64,000 bases of DNA from Sphagnum magellanicum (lineage: Eukaryota > Streptophyta > Sphagnopsida > Sphagnales > Sphagnaceae). The stretch covers positions 19,937,390 to 20,001,389 of the forward strand of contig CM038911.1 in the NCBI GenBank assembly GCA_021904315.1, in the 5' to 3' direction. This document shows, one piece after another, positions 61,621 through 64,000 of this stretch (position 1 is its first letter; the number at the start of each line of letters is the position of its first letter). The notes under the pieces were generated by a model. It was not told the origin of the DNA. It did no database searches and saw only the letters and a list, made by a program, of their open reading frames with translations. A program made the position numbers and the translations under genes.

Positions 61621-64000
61621 TACCTACACAAAAGGCTTCTAGTGATACTTAGTGTAGCTTTACAATGGACTACCAAATTCACTATGGTTTGCTTTTGAAG
61701 GTATACTACTTTTTTGATTGATGTGTTGTGGTTTTACTTCTTCACAGAATTTTGGCATTTACACTCGAATCTTTTGAACAGTAAAATCAATGTTCACAAT
61801 TGCCTATGCTTCTTACTTCAAACTTGAAAATGAAAATATCATCATGCATACAATCAAAGGTTTCAAGGGTTGCAATGCCTGACATGAGTATTTCTTTATG
61901 AAGATCAAATTAACACGAGTTTTTGGAAATGGCGTTTGTTCCTAAAATGCTCACTAAGGTCACCATTTGAAATGCAAAAAAACTTTTTTGTGTTAAGACT
62001 TAAAACCTTGAACATGAATTATATTACAAATTGATGGTAATTGGTGAAAATTTAAAACAAACTTAACATTATAAATCATATTATACCAATATGGTATGGC
62101 TTAGAACACAATGAAAGAGGTTAGACATTTAAGATAGAAATCCATGGCACAAAAAGAACATGACACACCATGCACCATGATTAAACTTAAGGTGGCTGGC
62201 ATATGTTGTAATGAAAGTCGGGAGATGAACTTAAAGGCGTTGGCATTAGGTTCCTAGGAGATTGATTCAAGATAATAGATGAAGGTGATTTTGTTAAATA
62301 GGGCTTGGTAAAAACATTTCAAGTTTGTGGTAGTAGATGTTGAAAGGGTCAATTGTCCACTGTATTATTGATATTCGGGTAGGATACTTTTGAGAATGAG
62401 TATAGTTTAGCAAATGAGAATAAAATTAATTAATGTTGTTCATGTGACATTAAGTGTGTAGATTAAAATAGGTACTTGAAATAGTAATATTATTGATGGA
62501 AATTTCCATCTAGTTAATCATTAATAAAACATCATTATCTTGGGTTTTGAAAAAGTAGAACACAATTGAGTGTTTCATTACTGTTAGAATATGATATTGT
62601 TTTTGTTGATCTAGTGTCATGTTATCCCTTGTTTTTGACCAAATATTTCTAAAATTCATAACTAATTATTCATTTACTAAACTTCAAATTGAAAATAGTC
62701 AATAAATAAAGATACAAGACACATATACAACATTAAAAAAATTCATAGGTTTATAAATCAGGCATTTAAATTCATTCCTACAAAGGTCATTTTTGGCATG
62801 ACTACCTTATACCTTTCAAATTTGGGATTATTGTGAATCCAAGGAATTACAAAGCCATGACAAGTACAACTAAAGTGAGTGTGAAGATTTAAGGTTTTGT
62901 TTGCCAATCAAGTCTTTATCTATATACATGGAACGCAAGAAATTAACACAGCATTGACATGTTTTTTTACAATGAGTAATGAGGAAAGAAATGTTGCATA
63001 GTACTACTCACTCATCACATGCCAACCAATCTCCCTTTTTGCTCACCATCCCTTCCCAATTTTTCTTTGTCCACTCCTTTTCAATGTCCCCAATCCCAAA
63101 GCATATATCATAGTCCCTTAATGGTTTTTTCACAAATTATATTATTTTTAAAATGCTAAAATTTTCAAAAAAAAAATTCTTGAAAAAAAATTTGTGTGAA
63201 GAAAAATGAAAAATATTTTAGAATATGTTTAAATATAATTTTCAAAATTAAATGATTAAGTAATTTGTGTTGAAATTACACCTATATTGTGGTATATAAA
63301 TGATTTCACCATAGAAGAAGACACATCCACATTTCTTGGCTTTGGTGTTTCTTCTTATTTTTTGAAACATCAAAATTTCATCTTGTTTTCCTGACCACTA
63401 AAACATTATTTGAAATGAACTAATGCCTTTTGTGTAGCATCTTACATCTTAATAAATAATCACCCTACATACATTCCACATGCAAACTTGCATCCCTTCA
63501 CCCCTTTTAGGACTTCTAAACATTTTATCTTCACACCACCCTCATCATGACAAGCACATTCATTGTTTCCAACATATACAACTAAATACATTAGATCCAT
63601 TTTTAAAAAATTAAATTTCATATATGAATACAAGGGAATGACATTGTCCATAGTCTACCAAAATCAAAGGTCAATTGCATACAGACCACATCTGTATTGA
63701 CCTAAACCAAAACCTTATCCATCTCTATGACCCCTCTCCTATCCACATGTTGCTAATTGTTACCAATGAAACATCAACATTTTGATCGCTTCAATAAGAA
63801 TGCATTGCACATTTTTACGTGCCAAACCCATAGTCTTTTTTACTTGTTCCCTTATCACCCAATAAAATAATGGTCATTAATTAATGACTTGGTTAACATT
63901 AATTTTTCAACCAAACCCATAGCCTCCTTTAATTGTTCCCATGTGAATACATCATATTTAACATGCACTTGCCCAGTTTGATTACATTCATACATATTCT
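61621..64000. other. AT-rich intergenic DNA to the window end
   Basis: No gene, RNA or structured repeat could be supported. The short minus-strand frame at 63,460-63,651 has no recognised motif. Confidence 0.5.

Overview
The window looks like nuclear DNA of a land plant, probably a seed-free one such as a moss. The evidence is many short GT-AG introns, a plastid-targeted pyruvate dehydrogenase subunit, a plant-type FANCM helicase, AT-rich repeat-filled intergenic DNA, and a TPR-kinase fusion whose repeat style I associate, from memory only, with bryophytes. The species cannot be fixed from the sequence. All supported protein genes are on the + strand.

Layout. (1) From about 50 to 7,895 lies one copy of a duplicated block: a repeat-derived upstream segment, a leader with possible non-coding exons, and a TPR-array/protein-kinase gene (copy A) that is broken by an in-frame stop and frameshifts. 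(2) From 7,900 to 30,777 there is no convincing gene. This stretch holds degenerate tandem arrays, three tRNA-like (SINE-like) sequences, a GC-richer repeat at about 17.1-18.3 kb, and a 2.36-kb sequence with roughly 305-bp inverted-repeat ends (19,650-22,010) that matches the upstream segments of both TPR-kinase copies. (3) From 30,778 to 41,416 lies the second copy of the block (copy C). Its TPR-kinase gene has an open first exon with exactly 46 tandem 34-residue-type TPR units, followed by a kinase domain carried on three exons. (4) 41.4-44.5 kb is AT-rich intergenic DNA with tandem repeats. (5) 44,690-54,345 is a complete FANCM-type DNA translocase gene. I model it as 23 coding exons and 1,549 residues; all exon phases join and the total length is a multiple of three. 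(6) 54.3-57.6 kb is intergenic, with an inverted match to the 17.7-kb repeat and a cluster of palindromic ATACCAG/CTGGTAT motifs. (7) 57,658-60,771 is a complete five-exon gene for the plastid pyruvate dehydrogenase E1 beta subunit (420 residues). (8) The remainder is 3' flank and AT-rich DNA.

FANCM (DNA repair and crossover control) and PDH E1 beta (plastid acetyl-CoA supply) are ordinary single-copy housekeeping-type genes with no evident link to each other. The unusual part is the TPR-kinase pair. The two copies have 30 and 46 units, show different higher-order repeat patterns (204-bp dimers in A, 306-bp triplets in C), share older N-terminal disabling changes, and each sits behind a copy of the same repeat-derived segment.
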